Below, piece by piece: positions 6,099 to 6,629 of a stretch of 6,629 nt of DNA (position 1 is the stretch's first letter; every line of letters begins with the position of its first letter). The notes beneath the pieces were generated by a model. That model made no database searches and had not been told where the DNA came from. It saw only the letters and a program-made list of their open reading frames with translations. The DNA lies in assembly GCA_900547295.1 (NCBI GenBank), contig URGK01000094.1, positions 1-6,629 on the forward strand, given 5' to 3'. This stretch comes from an uncultured Eubacteriales bacterium. GTDB taxonomy: Bacteria; Bacillota; Clostridia; Peptostreptococcales; Anaerovoracaceae. A program made the position numbers and the translations under genes.

Positions 6099-6191
6099 GT
6101 GTCTATATTTTGGACTCGCCCTCGTATGCTATCCTTGATTTTGGACTTGTCTTAACATCATACCCCAGTAAGTGGACGCAACCCTTTTGCA
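6099..6191. repeat. Three TGGAC motifs at exact 31-bp spacing, possible mobile-element end remnant
   Basis: TGGAC occurs at 6111, 6142 and 6173, an exact 31-bp period. Around the first two the match is longer: ATTTTGGACT at 6107-6116 and 6138-6147, with further scattered identities (about 17 of 31 positions between units 1 and 2). The third unit is more divergent. Multiple internal repeats of this kind are known at the ends of some insertion sequences such as the IS21 family, and spaced repeats can also be regulator binding sites. No transposase gene is present in the window, so this is at most a remnant. The repeat is seen directly; its origin is a guess. Confidence 0.4.
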
Positions 6192-6227
6192 GTACCCTCT
6201 TCCATAAATACAGTCTTCGCTGCCACA

Positions 6228-6266
6228 TCAAAAACCCCATGCAGACGTGTATCTGTCATGGGGTTT
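6228..6266 (-). terminator. Intrinsic terminator of the rplQ operon
   Basis: On the minus strand, about 58 nt after the rplQ stop, the perfect 10-bp arms AAACCCCATG and CATGGGGTTT (6257-6266 and 6232-6241) enclose a 15-nt loop. The loop can extend the stem with CAGA/TCTG past a bulged A. The 3' arm runs into a T-run on the minus strand (TTTTTGATG), the form of a Rho-independent terminator. On the plus strand the hairpin is followed by only three T residues, so it is oriented to stop leftward transcription from rplQ. Confidence 0.85.
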
Positions 6267-6324
6267 ATGCGTGCGTATCCGCTCTGCCGGCCGCACTATC
6301 ACCGCAGCCGCAGGGTCAGGGATA

Positions 6325-6629
6325 TTATACTAATTCTAAGAATACAACCTCAGCGTTGTCGCCTTGGCGAGGTCCTAACTTCAGAATTCTTGTATATCCG
6401 CCGTTTCTGTCTTCGTACTTCGGCGCGATTTCTTCAAAAAGCTTTGTTACCACTGTTTCATCAAAAACATAAGCTAACGCCTGTCTTCTTGCGTGAAGAT
6501 CGCCGCGCTTTGCCAAAGTAATCAGCTTTTCCGCTTCTCTTCTGGCTTCCTTTGCTCTGCAGTCTGTGGTCTGGATTCTGCCTTCTCTGAATAAATCAGT
6601 TACAAGGTTTCTCAGCATGGATTTTCTGT
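6325..6629 (-). CDS. rplQ: 50S ribosomal protein L17, 3' part (5' end outside window)
   Basis: This is the C-terminal roughly 100 residues of ribosomal protein L17, a large-subunit protein that binds 23S rRNA near the peptide exit tunnel. The visible protein reads (H/Y/N/D)-RKS-MLRNLVTDLF..., then the diagnostic stretches GRIQTT, AKEARREAEKLITLAKRG, ARRQAL, and the C-terminal GGYTRILKLGPRQGDNA followed by VVFLELV and TAA. The in-frame Met at 6618-6616 is the internal Met of the family's RKxMLRNL motif and not the start: the frame stays open upstream through Ser, Lys and Arg to the window edge, and L17 normally has about 15 more residues there. The C-terminus is at the usual place for a short bacterial L17 of about 112-115 residues, so only the 5' end is missing. 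rplQ is usually the last ribosomal gene after rpoA, and a hairpin terminator about 60 nt past the stop fits that. Identification is firm. Confidence 0.97.
   Translation of the reverse strand, partial: RKSMLRNLVTDLFREGRIQTTDCRAKEARREAEKLITLAKRGDLHARRQALAYVFDETVVTKLFEEIAPKYEDRNGGYTRILKLGPRQGDNAEVVFLELV

Noticed and set aside
6110..6521. Plus-strand open frames of 120 and 87 residues opposite rplQ
   Set aside because: They are antisense to a firm ribosomal-protein gene and cross its terminator; their sequence is low in any recognisable motif.

Overview
The window comes from a low-to-moderate GC Gram-positive anaerobe, most likely a member of the Clostridia (Bacillota). The evidence is a Firmicutes-type ribosomal protein L17, A+T-rich sigma-A promoters with TTGACA boxes, and a giant secreted multidomain protein built from modules typical of gut and oral Clostridia (DUF6273-like, InlB/Listeria-Bacteroides repeat, Ig-like, Cys/His-rich H/C modules, Ser/Gly linker, basic C-terminal domain ending in 'WTK'). 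Everything recognisable as functional is on the minus strand, so the window is best read from right to left.

Right end (6629-6325): the 3' part of rplQ (50S protein L17), cut by the window edge. It is followed by an intrinsic terminator hairpin (about 6228-6266) that ends the ribosomal-protein operon. The spacer 6227-5954 holds three TGGAC motifs exactly 31 bp apart, an isolated -35/UP-like block that duplicates part of the left-end promoter array, an extended -10 promoter for the giant gene, and an inverted repeat over its predicted transcription start.

Centre (5953-578): one 1791-residue secreted protein with a signal peptide, two long tandem modules (DUF6273-like plus Ig-like), an FN3/Ig-like domain, an InlB repeat, a divergent DUF6273-like domain, further Ig-like domains, a Cys/His-rich zinc-ribbon-like region, a Ser/Gly linker and a very basic C-terminal domain. 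It has no LPXTG motif and no C-terminal membrane anchor.

Left end (577-1): no credible coding sequence. This stretch contains three tandem minus-strand promoters, each with TTGACA, a 17-nt spacer, a TAATAT or TATAAT box, an A-rich upstream tract, and (clearly for two of them, weakly for the third) a small hairpin at the start of the predicted transcript. A structured, repeat-bearing leader follows and runs off the window edge. The design strongly resembles the promoter/leader region of an rRNA operon, with the 16S gene expected beyond position 1; this is inference because no mature rRNA sequence is in the window. The giant gene therefore seems to sit between a ribosomal-protein operon and a stable-RNA operon, all co-oriented, with no visible terminator of its own before the first downstream promoter.
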